In this document: piece after piece, positions 1 through 6,795 of the stretch | Position numbering within the stretch: the first letter of the stretch is position 1 | How the letters are laid out: the number at the start of each line of letters is the position of its first letter | DNA from: a virus | Virus record (IMG/VR): IMGVR_UViG_3300046837_000396 | Span: 1 to 64,000 of that record | Reading direction: 5' to 3' (one strand) | DNA length: 64,000 nucleotides | Notes under the pieces: model-generated | Database searches by the model: none | The model's input: the letters and a program-made list of their open reading frames with translations, nothing else | Told to the model about the DNA's origin: nothing | Made by a program: the position numbers and the translations under genes

Positions 1-42
1 CCCTCTCGGTGGTGCGTCCCGATAACCCGGTAGGATTCGTCT

Positions 43-369
43 TCACACATCGAGTTCCTCTTTCGCGATCTCACACAGCAGTTTTGACGCAACCGGGTCG
101 AGCGCGTGAAGGCGTCCGAATGCGGTCCTACGAGTCAGCGGGTACTCGAGCTCGGCCGCCGCGTGAAGTCCCCCGGATGACCCCGGGAACAACTCGAGCG
201 CGAGGTCCGACCAAGGTGCCTTCCGGGCCGAGCTCGACTTCCGGACGACCCCGTCGGTCCCCCGGACGAGCGCGAAGATCCGGTAGAACCCACGCTGGTC
301 CCAGAACGCGCGGCCCGCGCGCCAGTCCCGCAACATGCACCGGTACAGGTGGGCGCGTCGTTCGATCAC
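43..369 (-). CDS. Hypothetical protein, 108 aa
   Basis: No family recognised. The GTG start shares four bases (GTGA) with the stop of the gene to its right, so it is the fourth gene of the leftward unit that starts at 1353. The protein is basic and aromatic in its N-terminal half (WDQRGFYRIFALV) and mixed charged in the rest. No signal peptide, membrane segment or Cys motif is seen. Coupled translation makes the start reliable; function is unknown. Confidence 0.75.
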   Translation of the reverse strand: MIERRAHLYRCMLRDWRAGRAFWDQRGFYRIFALVRGTDGVVRKSSSARKAPWSDLALELFPGSSGGLHAAAELEYPLTRRTAFGRLHALDPVASKLLCEIAKEELDV

Positions 370-854
370 GCCGGATCCCTTTCGCTCGACAGCTTCCGCC
401 GCATATCCTGCTCGAGTTCGTCGAGCGCTCCCGGGAACGACTCCCGAATGGTCTCGCCGGCGATGGAGCGCCCCAGTACCTGCTGAAACAACCGGTACGC
501 GAGGTTCGTCGGGTCGGCCCGGAGCGGGGCCACTAGGCTCGTTTTCGACAGGCTAGCGAGGCACTCGGCGGTCGTCCCAGGCTTGAGATCTTCATCGCGC
601 GCTACGCGGTCGAGGAGCTCTTGAACGTGGTGCCGGTACAGGCGCTCGTTCCGGAACTCAGACAGCATTCCCGGGTAGAGGATCCGGAACGCCCCGTGGA
701 TCGCATCGGCTCGTTTCGGGTGCGCCCGCTTCGCGCGCGCGATCTCTTTTTCCGCGACCCCCATGCAGTCGAACGCCCACGAGATAGACGACGCGATGCC
801 GGTCTCGACCCCGAGGAGGTGAGCGATGTCCTTCCCGGTAGGGAACGCGCTCAC
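366..854 (-). CDS. Hypothetical protein, 162 aa
   Basis: No family recognised. The open frame extends further upstream, but that extension is an Arg-rich shadow of the next gene; the GTG at 854 overlaps the upstream stop (GTGA) and is chosen as start, giving MSAFPTGKDIAHLLG. The middle part is charged and looks alpha-helical (AEKEIARAKRAHPKRADAI), and the C-terminus ends in a Glu/Arg-rich helix. It is probably a soluble cytoplasmic protein. Third gene of the unit under promoter P1. Confidence 0.75.
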   Translation of the reverse strand: MSAFPTGKDIAHLLGVETGIASSISWAFDCMGVAEKEIARAKRAHPKRADAIHGAFRILYPGMLSEFRNERLYRHHVQELLDRVARDEDLKPGTTAECLASLSKTSLVAPLRADPTNLAYRLFQQVLGRSIAGETIRESFPGALDELEQDMRRKLSSERDPA

Positions 855-1123
855 GACTGCGCCTCGATCCGGATCATATCGGTGACGGCGCCCGCGATAC
901 GGGTAGGGGAGCACCCTTCGTGCCGGGACCAGATGACCCGGTCGCTCTCGTAGTCCCAGCAGCCGACCGCGAACCCAACCCACTCGCCCGCAACATTCTG
1001 ATCGACCTCTACCCGGCCGGAGCCGGCCCACCAGCGAACTTCGAGCTCGATGCCGCCCGGGAGCTCGCCCCCCATCGTTCGGGTCGGCTCGGAAGCCCTA
1101 CGGGGCGGGAACGCGGCCCTCAT
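851..1123 (-). CDS. Hypothetical protein, 90 aa
   Basis: Start ATG at 1123 overlaps the upstream stop as ATGA; longer starts only add Arg-rich shadow sequence. The protein has a Trp-rich beta-like centre (ELEVRWWAGSGRVEVDQ, then WVGFAVGCWDYESD). No family or catalytic motif is recognised. Second gene of the P1 unit. Confidence 0.75.
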   Translation of the reverse strand: MRAAFPPRRASEPTRTMGGELPGGIELEVRWWAGSGRVEVDQNVAGEWVGFAVGCWDYESDRVIWSRHEGCSPTRIAGAVTDMIRIEAQS

Positions 1124-1353
1124 CGGGCGAGCTCGCGCGAGTACGTGTGGGTCCCGTAGAGCGGGCTCCAGGTCGCGACGAGCGTCCCAGCGCGGTCGAT
1201 CCGAGCCTCGAACCCGCGACCGCGAGCAGCCGTCAGGGCCTCCTCGTAGGAAGCGGTTTCGATCGGCTCGTGCCACGAGAAGTTACAGGAGCGGACCACG
1301 TAGAGGTTGGGATTCTGAACCGTCGTTTTGGCTGCCGTCGTCATCGTCTTCAT
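1120..1353 (-). CDS. Hypothetical protein, 77 aa, first gene of leaderless unit P1
   Basis: Begins MKTMTTAAKTTV. The -10 box TAGTGT of promoter P1 ends six bases before the ATG and there is no Shine-Dalgarno sequence, so the mRNA is predicted to be leaderless with its 5' end at or next to the A of ATG. The protein has a compact fold-like pattern (LYVVRSCNFSWHEPIETASYEEAL) reminiscent of small phage proteins with a single alpha/beta unit, but no family is assigned. Confidence 0.8.
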   Translation of the reverse strand: MKTMTTAAKTTVQNPNLYVVRSCNFSWHEPIETASYEEALTAARGRGFEARIDRAGTLVATWSPLYGTHTYSRELAR

Positions 1354-1359
1354 GATCCA

Positions 1360-1391
1360 ACACTAGCGTGTCTAGACACCGTGTCTAGACA
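1360..1391 (-). promoter_or_regulatory. Promoter/operator P1 (double TGTCTAGACA)
   Basis: Minus strand: -35 TAGACA (1382-1387), 16-nt spacer, -10 TAGTGT (1360-1365), then six bases to the ATG of the gene ending at 1353. Two perfect TGTCTAGACA palindromes (1382-1391 and 1369-1378), centres 13 bp apart, cover the -35 box and most of the spacer, so a dimeric regulator bound there would control polymerase access directly. Confidence 0.85.
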
Positions 1392-1405
1392 ATTCGCATC
1401 TCCCC

Positions 1406-1657
1406 CTAACGAATCTTGAATTGGACCGTGTTCAGCTCAAGATGACTGCCCCACCGGATCGCAGTCCCGCCGAGGTGGACGGTGTCGGTTACGTCGATCC
1501 GGGCGCCCGGTTGGGACTCCTGGATCGTCGGAAGGAGCTCCCGCCAGACATCATGCATCACGAGATGGCCGACCAAGAGCGCTTCGGGCTTCCGACCCGT
1601 TTCGAGCTCGATTAGGCGTGCGAGTGCAATCAACAACCCTACCGTCGGTTTAGGCAT
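1406..1657 (-). CDS. Hypothetical protein, 83 aa
   Basis: Last gene of the P2 unit; P1 lies just beyond its stop. Starts MPKPTVGLLIALARLIELETGRKP, a hydrophobic helix followed by a basic turn, then a possible beta region ending in QFKIR. No known family. The gap of 58 nt from the clamp gene means it may have its own ribosome-binding site (GGAGAGAG about 4 nt before the start). Confidence 0.75.
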   Translation of the reverse strand: MPKPTVGLLIALARLIELETGRKPEALLVGHLVMHDVWRELLPTIQESQPGARIDVTDTVHLGGTAIRWGSHLELNTVQFKIR

Positions 1658-1715
1658 TGTTCTCTCTCCTTTTTTGGTTCACAGCAACCGTACTTTTCTT
1701 CCGCAAAACTTGCGC

Positions 1716-2402
1716 CTACATCCGCATCGGCATGACGACGATCGACCATTCGGACCCATTCGCGGGACACCGGACCGTCCCGAGGAGCGGATCCAGATCG
1801 CTCGCGGGCGGTTGGATCTCGACTCCCGGGTAGAGTTTATCGGTCCCCCGGTCGGAACGTTTAATGATCGTCGGCGGGCACGCCTTCGTCACAAGCGCGA
1901 GGTCCGCCAGGTACGGACCGTTGAAGCAGGCCGTCGCGCCCCCCTTGTGCTTCGGGTCGCGCCGTTCCGGTACGACCGCGTCGAGATGGTTCGGCGCTTC
2001 GTCCGACAGGAACGCCTCGTAGGAGGCGCGGCAGAAGTTCGATCCGGGCGAGATGGGCTCCATCACCTCGACGCGGCACTTCGCGATCTCGGACGCGGAA
2101 CCGGGCCCCGTGATCCGGATCTCGTCCTTCGGAGCCGCATGCTTGATCGCGCTCTCGACGGTCTCGCGCTTAACGCCCTCGACGGGGCGCTCGATCGCGC
2201 GGTCGTGGTCGACCCGCTCCCCCTTCAGGATCGCGCCGCGGTGCCCGTCCGTAGCCCAGCAGCGACCCGTCTTCTGGTCGAGCACCAGGATCGATATCCC
2301 GGGGCGCGTAACATCCGTCGACATGAACGCGAGGAGCGCGACGAGCTCCTGCTTCGAGAAGTGCCAGGTCGTTCGCCCCGATTCGTCTACCGTCGTTTTC
2401 AC
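1716..2402 (-). CDS. Sliding clamp, DnaN-like, two-domain form
   Basis: Processivity clamp homologue that should encircle DNA and tether the phage polymerase. Residues about 25-60 contain STDVTRPGISILV followed by CWATDGHRGAIL, the signature of domain 2 of bacterial beta clamps; residues about 160-228 match domain 3, with FNGPYLADLAL and the C-terminal IVVMPMRM, almost identical to the YVVMPMRL end of E. coli DnaN. Total length is 228 aa against about 366 for DnaN, so domain 1 is missing. GTG start, GTGA overlap with the gene to its right. It sits in the P2 unit, far from the polymerase gene at 44723. Confidence 0.85.
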   Translation of the reverse strand: MKTTVDESGRTTWHFSKQELVALLAFMSTDVTRPGISILVLDQKTGRCWATDGHRGAILKGERVDHDRAIERPVEGVKRETVESAIKHAAPKDEIRITGPGSASEIAKCRVEVMEPISPGSNFCRASYEAFLSDEAPNHLDAVVPERRDPKHKGGATACFNGPYLADLALVTKACPPTIIKRSDRGTDKLYPGVEIQPPASDLDPLLGTVRCPANGSEWSIVVMPMRM

Positions 2403-2722
2403 GAGACCACCGCCGGTGCATAGGCACGAACGAGCCGCGGTAGGTCGGATAGGCGCGTGCGATGGGGCTCTCGGACGTGCTTATCGAGAGCTTTCCGAGC
2501 TCCCTTAACTAGGGAGCGGAGTTCCGACTTCTCATATAGTCCGATCTCGTCGGCGAGAATCCAAAGTAGATTCGTGGGCAACGAGCGGGCAACGACCTGG
2601 CCGATAATCGTGGTCGTCAGGTACCCGTCCGACCAGCCCTGGACGAGCACGTTATCAGCCGTTCGGCGAGAAAAGATGATATGGGGAGCCGAACATCCAC
2701 ACGAACAATTCGTCGTCTTCAT
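2399..2722 (-). CDS. Hypothetical protein, 107 aa, first gene of leaderless unit P2
   Basis: ATG at 2722 is chosen over an upstream start at 2749 because the upstream codons lie inside the P2 -10 region; the -10 TAGTAT ends seven bases before this ATG, predicting a leaderless mRNA. N-terminus MKTTNCSCGCSAP has three Cys within four residues, perhaps a metal site. The C-terminal half is basic and helical (KSELRSLVKGARKALDKHV). No family recognised; co-transcribed with the sliding clamp. Confidence 0.78.
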   Translation of the reverse strand: MKTTNCSCGCSAPHIIFSRRTADNVLVQGWSDGYLTTTIIGQVVARSLPTNLLWILADEIGLYEKSELRSLVKGARKALDKHVREPHRTRLSDLPRLVRAYAPAVVS

Positions 2723-2729
2723 GAACCTC

Positions 2730-2761
2730 ATACTAGCGTGTCTAGACACGGTGTCTAGACA
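2730..2761 (-). promoter_or_regulatory. Promoter/operator P2 (double TGTCTAGACA)
   Basis: Minus strand: -35 TAGACA (2752-2757), 16-nt spacer, -10 TAGTAT (2730-2735), seven bases to the ATG at 2722. Two perfect TGTCTAGACA palindromes cover -35 and spacer. It drives the sliding-clamp unit and also lies 50 bp upstream of the plus-strand transglycosylase gene, so the operator could affect both directions. Confidence 0.85.
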
Positions 2762-2811
2762 ATTCGACAGCCTCCGTTGACCTACCTGGGGGACCGGGGG
2801 AGGATCCGGTC

Positions 2812-3543
2812 ATGCGAACTATCTGCGGGGCCCCCGGGATCGAGCACCTAACGCCGGACGAACTACGGGGGTTCTGCGGGACCGCCGACCAACTCTCGAT
2901 ACAGCCGGATTGGCTCGCATGCGTCGTCTCGTTCGAAACCGCCGGGACCTTCAGCCCGAGTCAGCGGAACCGGTGGGCCGTCATCGACGCGCAGAAGCGC
3001 GGCGTTCCGTATCAGGGGGCCGTCGGGCTGATCCAGTTCATGCCCTCGACCGCGAAGCTGCTCGGCACGTCCCCCTACGGGCTCGCCCAGATGACGGTCC
3101 TGGAGCAGCTCCCGTTCGTCGAGCGATACCTCGGCTCGTACCGCGGCCGGATGGACTCGCTCGAGAACACGTACCTGGGGGTCTTCTACCCGGCCGCGAT
3201 CGGACAGGAAGATTCGTGGGTCGTGGCGGCCCGCGATGGGTCGAAGCTGAACAACCACGACACCGTTACGCCGGCGGAGCGGGATCGCTCAAAGGCCATC
3301 TACCGGCAGAACGCCGGGTTCGACTCCGGCGATACCGGGTTCGTCACCCGAGGCGACGTCTGCCGAACGATCCGAGAAGTTCAGTCGCGGGCGGCGCAGA
3401 ATCCTCGCGTCGATGTTCCGGATGCGCCCGTCGACGTCAGCGCGGCCGAGGCACAGGCACGCGGGGCAGAGGCAATCGCGGAAGCGCTTCGGGACGACCC
3501 TTCGATCCTCGACGGCGACGGGAATCCTTCGGATCCCGCATGA
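2812..3543 (+). CDS. Lytic transglycosylase (endolysin-type, SLT fold)
   Basis: Peptidoglycan hydrolase of the SLT/lysozyme-like superfamily. Near residue 40 it has VSFETAGTFSPSQRN, carrying the candidate catalytic Glu, and near residue 70 GAVGLIQFMPSTAKLLG, the classic substrate-groove motif. No signal peptide is present, so release would need a holin. The last 60 residues are a low-complexity Ala/Asp-rich tail. A strong GGGGGAGGAT sequence sits 7-8 nt before the ATG. It is one of the few plus-strand genes, and its 3' end overlaps the convergent gene at 3437 by 107 nt. Function as endolysin is inferred from size and lack of a leader. Confidence 0.85.
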   Translation: MRTICGAPGIEHLTPDELRGFCGTADQLSIQPDWLACVVSFETAGTFSPSQRNRWAVIDAQKRGVPYQGAVGLIQFMPSTAKLLGTSPYGLAQMTVLEQLPFVERYLGSYRGRMDSLENTYLGVFYPAAIGQEDSWVVAARDGSKLNNHDTVTPAERDRSKAIYRQNAGFDSGDTGFVTRGDVCRTIREVQSRAAQNPRVDVPDAPVDVSAAEAQARGAEAIAEALRDDPSILDGDGNPSDPA

Positions 3544-3823
3544 GCCACCGGTAGTTGAGCGTCTGGGTCGTCTCGCGGATCGACTCGGCGGACGCTTCGC
3601 GCGCAGCCGCCCGATAGTCGGGAATGGTTTGGGTCCCCTTCAGCGGCAGAAGCTTCGCGAGAATCTTGGCCTGGACGATCAACATCATGAGGCGCTTCCG
3701 GGCCCCATACGGCATCGTGTCGGGACCGGGTTCGAGCCACGTGTTCCGGAAGGGCCCCGTGTACGTAAGGCCACAATACTCAACCTGCTTCGCGATGCGT
3801 CTCCTACGTGCTTGTCGGCTCAT
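3437..3823 (-). CDS. Hypothetical protein, 128 aa
   Basis: Start ATG at 3823 overlaps the upstream stop as ATGA; the longer open frame upstream is shadow. The first 95 residues look like a real basic protein (MSRQARRRRIAKQVEYCG, then RLMMLIVQAKILAKLLPL). The last ~30 residues are Arg/Pro-rich because they are read antisense through the end of the convergent transglycosylase gene. No family recognised. Confidence 0.65.
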   Translation of the reverse strand: MSRQARRRRIAKQVEYCGLTYTGPFRNTWLEPGPDTMPYGARKRLMMLIVQAKILAKLLPLKGTQTIPDYRAAAREASAESIRETTQTLNYRWLMRDPKDSRRRRGSKGRPEALPRLPLPRVPVPRPR

Positions 3824-4152
3824 CGGCGGGCCGGCAGAAGACGCTGAGGGTGGTTCGGGCATCCGTACGCTCGCCCGTTCTCGTCCGTGTGTTCGAGCCA
3901 CCCGATCGAGAACGCGACCTGCCGGGATTCCTCGGCCCCGCACCAGCAGCACCGGACGAGTTCCTTCGGCGACACGACGATCGTCTGGCGTTCCAGCGCC
4001 GGCGTTACCTTCATCTCCGTGATGTGCTCGTACCCCCCGTACACGTTGAGGCGAGCTTCCGCGTCGTCCTGCGCCTCCACGGTACAGGAAAAGGCGTGGA
4101 AGATTCCGATCGCCCCGACCCTACGGCCGATCCCGCTGACCGTGAACTTCAT
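3820..4152 (-). CDS. Hypothetical zinc-binding-type protein, 110 aa
   Basis: ATG at 4152 overlaps the upstream stop (ATGA). N-terminal 60 residues look like a small beta domain (MKFTVSGIGRRVG, GIFHAFSCTVEAQDDAEARLN); residues about 68-100 hold CCWCGAEES then CPNHPQ, a probable zinc knuckle. No family recognised. Middle gene of a three-gene minus unit starting at 4475. Confidence 0.7.
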   Translation of the reverse strand: MKFTVSGIGRRVGAIGIFHAFSCTVEAQDDAEARLNVYGGYEHITEMKVTPALERQTIVVSPKELVRCCWCGAEESRQVAFSIGWLEHTDENGRAYGCPNHPQRLLPARR

Positions 4153-4475
4153 CCGAACGCCCTCGAGTTCGTATGAAGGCGACGCTGCTGCCTCCGAACC
4201 TTCCCGAGCGTTCGGTGCTGGAGCGCCGCCGCGCGCGAGCTCGCCCAGCTCGGGGGAGGGGGAGGCGAAAGAAGACTCACGAACGAGAGTGCGGTGCCGG
4301 GCGAAGAAGAATGTCGATGCCAGGCATCCCGCGGCACGAACGAGGGACGACTCACCGGATTGGTTCGATCTTTGATCGTCGTTCCGCACGTCGGACACGA
4401 GAGGTAGACGGCAGCGTGAAGATCTTCCGTCTTTAGAGTTCCGACGAACGCTCGGCAGCACGGGTTCTGTTCCAT
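4149..4475 (-). CDS. Hypothetical protein with CPTCG zinc motif, 108 aa
   Basis: ATG at 4475 lies nine bases after a GCGCCAT start-associated motif. The N-terminus (MEQNPCCRAFVGTLKTEDL, then LSCPTCGTT) has a paired-Cys metal site. The rest is Ser/Pro/Arg-rich and could be partly disordered. Its stop overlaps the next start (ATGA), which supports this frame. It is transcribed divergently from the plus-strand gene at 4534. Confidence 0.6.
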   Translation of the reverse strand: MEQNPCCRAFVGTLKTEDLHAAVYLSCPTCGTTIKDRTNPVSRPSFVPRDAWHRHSSSPGTALSFVSLLSPPPPPSWASSRAAALQHRTLGKVRRQQRRLHTNSRAFG

Positions 4476-4484
4476 GCCCCCGGG

Positions 4485-4491
4485 ATGGCGC
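4485..4491 (-). promoter_or_regulatory. Start-associated motif GCGCCAT
   Basis: GCGCCAT on the minus strand, 9 nt before the start codon at 4475. One of 16 minus-strand copies in the window. Confidence 0.6.
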
Positions 4492-4499
4492 CCCGGATG

Positions 4500-4519
4500 A
4501 CCGCGCCGCGCGGCGCGGT
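4500..4519. repeat. Dispersed 20-bp palindrome, copy 1
   Basis: Perfect ACCGCGCCGCGCGGCGCGGT in the 58-bp gap between divergent genes. It occupies most of the interval before TAGGGT (4522-4527), a possible -10 box six bases before the plus-strand ATG at 4534. Confidence 0.9.
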
Positions 4520-4533
4520 GGTAGGGTTTCGGG

Positions 4534-4821
4534 ATGGGAATCGCGATCTGCCCGAAGTGCCTCGCGAGCGGCGAGGAGCACGACCCGCGGGGATACACGA
4601 AGCGCGCCTGCGGGCTCTGCGGGGGCGAATGCCTGGTCGACCAGGCGGTCCGGCACCGCTGGATGGTCGAGAACGGCCAAGCGCCCTTCGGGCTCGACGA
4701 AGAGGTGACGCGGGTCCCGTGTCCCAGCTGCAATCCCTGCCGGTACTGCGAGAACGAGCGGTTCGTCGACGCCGCGGAAGCGGAAGTGATCCGGGCGCTC
4801 CTGCTGGGAGCCAAGCCTTAA
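4534..4821 (+). CDS. Zinc-ribbon protein, 95 aa
   Basis: Small protein with four Cys pairs: CPKC near residue 6, CGLCGGEC near 26, CPSC near 63 and CRYC near 68, so it likely binds two zinc ions, like a DnaJ-type or double-ribbon module. TAGGGT ends six bases before the ATG and could be a leaderless -10 box. First gene of a plus-strand trio; function unknown. Confidence 0.75.
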   Translation: MGIAICPKCLASGEEHDPRGYTKRACGLCGGECLVDQAVRHRWMVENGQAPFGLDEEVTRVPCPSCNPCRYCENERFVDAAEAEVIRALLLGAKP

Positions 4822-4823
4822 CG

Positions 4824-5015
4824 ATGCTGCCGTGCGGATGCACCAGTGAGGCCCCGTGCCCGGCGGCCGCTTGGCTGTTCCGACGCCAGAAGGTCCGGGG
4901 GTACGAGCTTCATCTCCGGTATGCGGTCGAGCGCCAGGAAGCGGACCTGCGGCGGGACGAGCGACGACGCGCGGCCGATGCCGCCCGGCTCGCCCGAATC
5001 GTTACGCGGTTTTGA
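4824..5015 (+). CDS. Hypothetical protein, 63 aa
   Basis: Starts two bases after the stop of the zinc-ribbon gene, so translation is probably coupled. Begins MLPCGCTSEAPCPAAAWLF with four Cys, followed by a highly charged helix (ERQEADLRRDERRRAADAARLA). Longer in-frame starts only read through the zinc-ribbon gene. No family recognised. Confidence 0.7.
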   Translation: MLPCGCTSEAPCPAAAWLFRRQKVRGYELHLRYAVERQEADLRRDERRRAADAARLARIVTRF

Positions 5016-5060
5016 CCGACCTGGTTGCGGGGTCCGGGCGCGGCCCGCTACCCAGTAGGG

Positions 5061-5420
5061 ATGCAGACACGGCTCGTCGGTCCCGACCACGATATCCCGA
5101 TGGCGATCCTGCCGAGCGAAGCCAAGGGGGATTTGCCGGCGCTCGACCCGGTCCAGTACGCGGTCGTCCTGACGGATCGAAAGCAGATCGTTGGGTTCCT
5201 CCGGTACGAGTTCGATGAACTCGGTCAGCTTTGTGACGCCGGGACGTGGGTCGCGAGTTCCCTACGGGGCAAGGGCATCGGGTCTCGACTGTGGAGGTAC
5301 CTGCTCCGGAAGGCTCGCCCGCGGGCCGTCTGGGTCCGGGCCGTCACGCCGGGCGGGCGCGCCCTCATCACGGGGCTCGTCCGCGAGTTCCCCCGGATCC
5401 GCTGGACCGTCGCTGGGTAA
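5061..5420 (+). CDS. GNAT-family acetyltransferase, 119 aa
   Basis: Contains WVASSLRGKGIGSRLWRYLL near residue 70, the acetyl-CoA pyrophosphate-binding motif A (R/Q-x-x-G-x-G/A), followed by a beta strand VWVRAVTPGGRALI as expected for the GNAT fold. Length fits a minimal GNAT domain. The substrate cannot be told. ATG at 5061 is preferred over the one at 5025 because the first twelve codons of the longer form look like spacer. Third gene of the plus-strand trio. Confidence 0.75.
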   Translation: MQTRLVGPDHDIPMAILPSEAKGDLPALDPVQYAVVLTDRKQIVGFLRYEFDELGQLCDAGTWVASSLRGKGIGSRLWRYLLRKARPRAVWVRAVTPGGRALITGLVREFPRIRWTVAG

Positions 5421-5515
5421 AACGGGGAACGGCTGTATTCCAACCTTCGGGATAGACGCGGTGGTGGGTGCCCCCGCGGCAGTCCTGGGCGCGTTCCCCG
5501 CCGCCCTGTTGTCTT

Positions 5516-5522
5516 ATGGCGC
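5516..5522 (-). promoter_or_regulatory. Motif GCGCCAT, not start-associated
   Basis: Copy within CTAGGCGCCAT, in the 141-bp gap between the convergent genes ending at 5420 and 5562. No start codon follows it on the minus strand. Apart from this motif the gap holds only short GC-rich inverted sequence and no clear terminator. Confidence 0.45.
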
Positions 5523-5561
5523 CTAGTTACACACGACGCGCAACGACCCGTTCGAGACAAC

Positions 5562-5846
5562 TCAATTCGGTTTCCGAAGCTCGTGTTCGACTAGGTTCAC
5601 ACCCGCCTCCGCGGACCCTCGCGCGACGCTGAGGAACCCAAGCGCGTTCCGGAGCACGAACCGGCACGCCATCGCTTCCCTCGACGAGAGCACTACCTCG
5701 CCGTCGTGGAGGAGCACGGTCTCGTCGCCGGCAGCGAACGACCCAGCGTAGCGACCGCCCTTCGTCACATACAGACCCCGCGGATCGTTCTCGCGATCCG
5801 TCACGATGAGCAGGACGTCCTCGAGGACCGAGACGACAACAATCAT
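5562..5846 (-). CDS. Hypothetical protein, 94 aa
   Basis: ATG at 5846 overlaps the stop of the small gene upstream (ATGA). It begins MIVVVSVLEDVLLIVTDREN, a beta-hairpin-like start, and continues with alternating short strands (GLYVTKGGRYAGSFAAGDE). No family recognised. Last gene of the P3 unit. Confidence 0.72.
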   Translation of the reverse strand: MIVVVSVLEDVLLIVTDRENDPRGLYVTKGGRYAGSFAAGDETVLLHDGEVVLSSREAMACRFVLRNALGFLSVARGSAEAGVNLVEHELRKPN

Positions 5847-5980
5847 CGCGGCTTCCTGTACTGCCGGTATGCCTCGCGGCCATTGAGCCACGCTCGGTGA
5901 CACGCGTACCCGAGAAGAAACAACAGAGCTACGTCGCTCACGACCTGCGAAAGTTCCCCAGCGGAATAGGCGATGTTCAT
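5843..5980 (-). CDS. Small membrane protein, 45 aa
   Basis: A short gene in the 140-bp space between its neighbours: MNIAYSAGELSQVV, then the hydrophobic stretch VALLFLLGYACHRAW and a basic end (EAYRQYRKPR). Its stop overlaps the next ATG (ATGA). One transmembrane helix is likely, with the positive C-terminus inside. Function unknown. Confidence 0.7.
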   Translation of the reverse strand: MNIAYSAGELSQVVSDVALLFLLGYACHRAWLNGREAYRQYRKPR

Positions 5981-5988
5981 CACAACCG

Positions 5989-6210
5989 TCACGTTCCCTC
6001 CGCGTCGAAGCAGTAGTCGGTTCCGGTCCCCTGCTCGGGATCCGCGGCGTCGACGCGGTCGAAGATCTCGTTGGCGGTCCGCTCGAGGTGTTCGGCCTGC
6101 TCGATGTCGTGGTCCGTCAGGACCTTCCGCGGGAACGCGTAGTCGTCCCGGATCGCCTCAGCGTCGCGACTGAAGACCCACCCGAGCTGGGCGAGAAGAC
6201 GCGCCGTCAT
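5989..6210 (-). CDS. Hypothetical protein, 73 aa
   Basis: ATG at 6210 overlaps the upstream stop (ATGA). Acidic, helical protein: MTARLLAQLGWVFSRDAEAI, then LTDHDIEQAEHLERTANEIF. No motif or family recognised. In the P3 unit. Confidence 0.75.
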   Translation of the reverse strand: MTARLLAQLGWVFSRDAEAIRDDYAFPRKVLTDHDIEQAEHLERTANEIFDRVDAADPEQGTGTDYCFDAEGT

Positions 6211-6362
6211 CGGAACCTCGGGAACGAGATGCCGCCTCGGTGCTCGACCCACGCGCCCTCGACCTGCCGACGACGCCACTCGTGTTCGGCCATCAACTGC
6301 CGGTACGGGGTAAAGCCCCCAAGTTGGTGCCAGAGCGCCCAGTCGAGTTTCCGCGGGATCAC
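6207..6362 (-). CDS. Hypothetical protein, 51 aa
   Basis: GTG at 6362 overlaps the upstream stop (GTGA) and is chosen over longer Arg-rich extensions. Sequence MIPRKLDWALWHQLGGFTPY is followed by a Glu/Arg-rich helix. It resembles small phage proteins derived from tail or portal genes, but no family is assigned. Confidence 0.68.
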   Translation of the reverse strand: MIPRKLDWALWHQLGGFTPYRQLMAEHEWRRRQVEGAWVEHRGGISFPRFR

Positions 6363-6628
6363 GCGGACCTCCGGGGGCGGTGGAACCGAACTCGCCCGTC
6401 GTAGCTGACCCGGGCGACCAAGCACCCTTCGCGGTCCAGGACGTCGCCGTGCCCGGTATAGTCGCCGCGTCCGCGCCGGACATCGGCGGGACCGATCCCG
6501 CGTTCGGCCTGCCACCGCACGAGCGCTTCCTTCGCCTGATGAACCGACTCGACCTTCAGGTCGAACGCGAACCCGTAGGCCGCAACCGGCTTCACGACGA
6601 GCCGGTAAGGGCGGTCCGCGAGCCTCAC
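6359..6628 (-). CDS. Hypothetical protein, 89 aa
   Basis: GTG start with GTGA overlap. Pattern of strand-helix-strand: YRLVVKPVAAYGFAFDLKVE, then SVHQAKEALVRWQAERG, then VLDREGCLVARVSYDGR. Could be a small alpha/beta domain; no family recognised. P3 unit. Confidence 0.75.
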   Translation of the reverse strand: MRLADRPYRLVVKPVAAYGFAFDLKVESVHQAKEALVRWQAERGIGPADVRRGRGDYTGHGDVLDREGCLVARVSYDGRVRFHRPRRSA

Positions 6629-6795
6629 GAAAACACGTCCTGATCCGAGAAGATCATGTAGGTGCCGGTTTCGGTCCTGACCCCGTACTGGAGTTGACCG
6701 GAAAAACTCCCGTAAAGCTTCTCGACCTTACCCGGCATCGAAAACCCAACCGAACGCCTAACCCGGCAAAGGACCGGGGTTCCGATCGCGATCAA
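6625..6795 (-). CDS. Hypothetical protein, 56 aa, TTG start
   Basis: Fills the gap between its neighbours with overlaps on both sides: TTGA with the upstream stop and GTGA with the downstream start. Sequence begins MIAIGTPVLCRVRRSVGF and ends GTYMIFSDQDVFS, suggesting a small beta barrel-like domain. No family recognised. Confidence 0.7.
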   Translation of the reverse strand: MIAIGTPVLCRVRRSVGFSMPGKVEKLYGSFSGQLQYGVRTETGTYMIFSDQDVFS

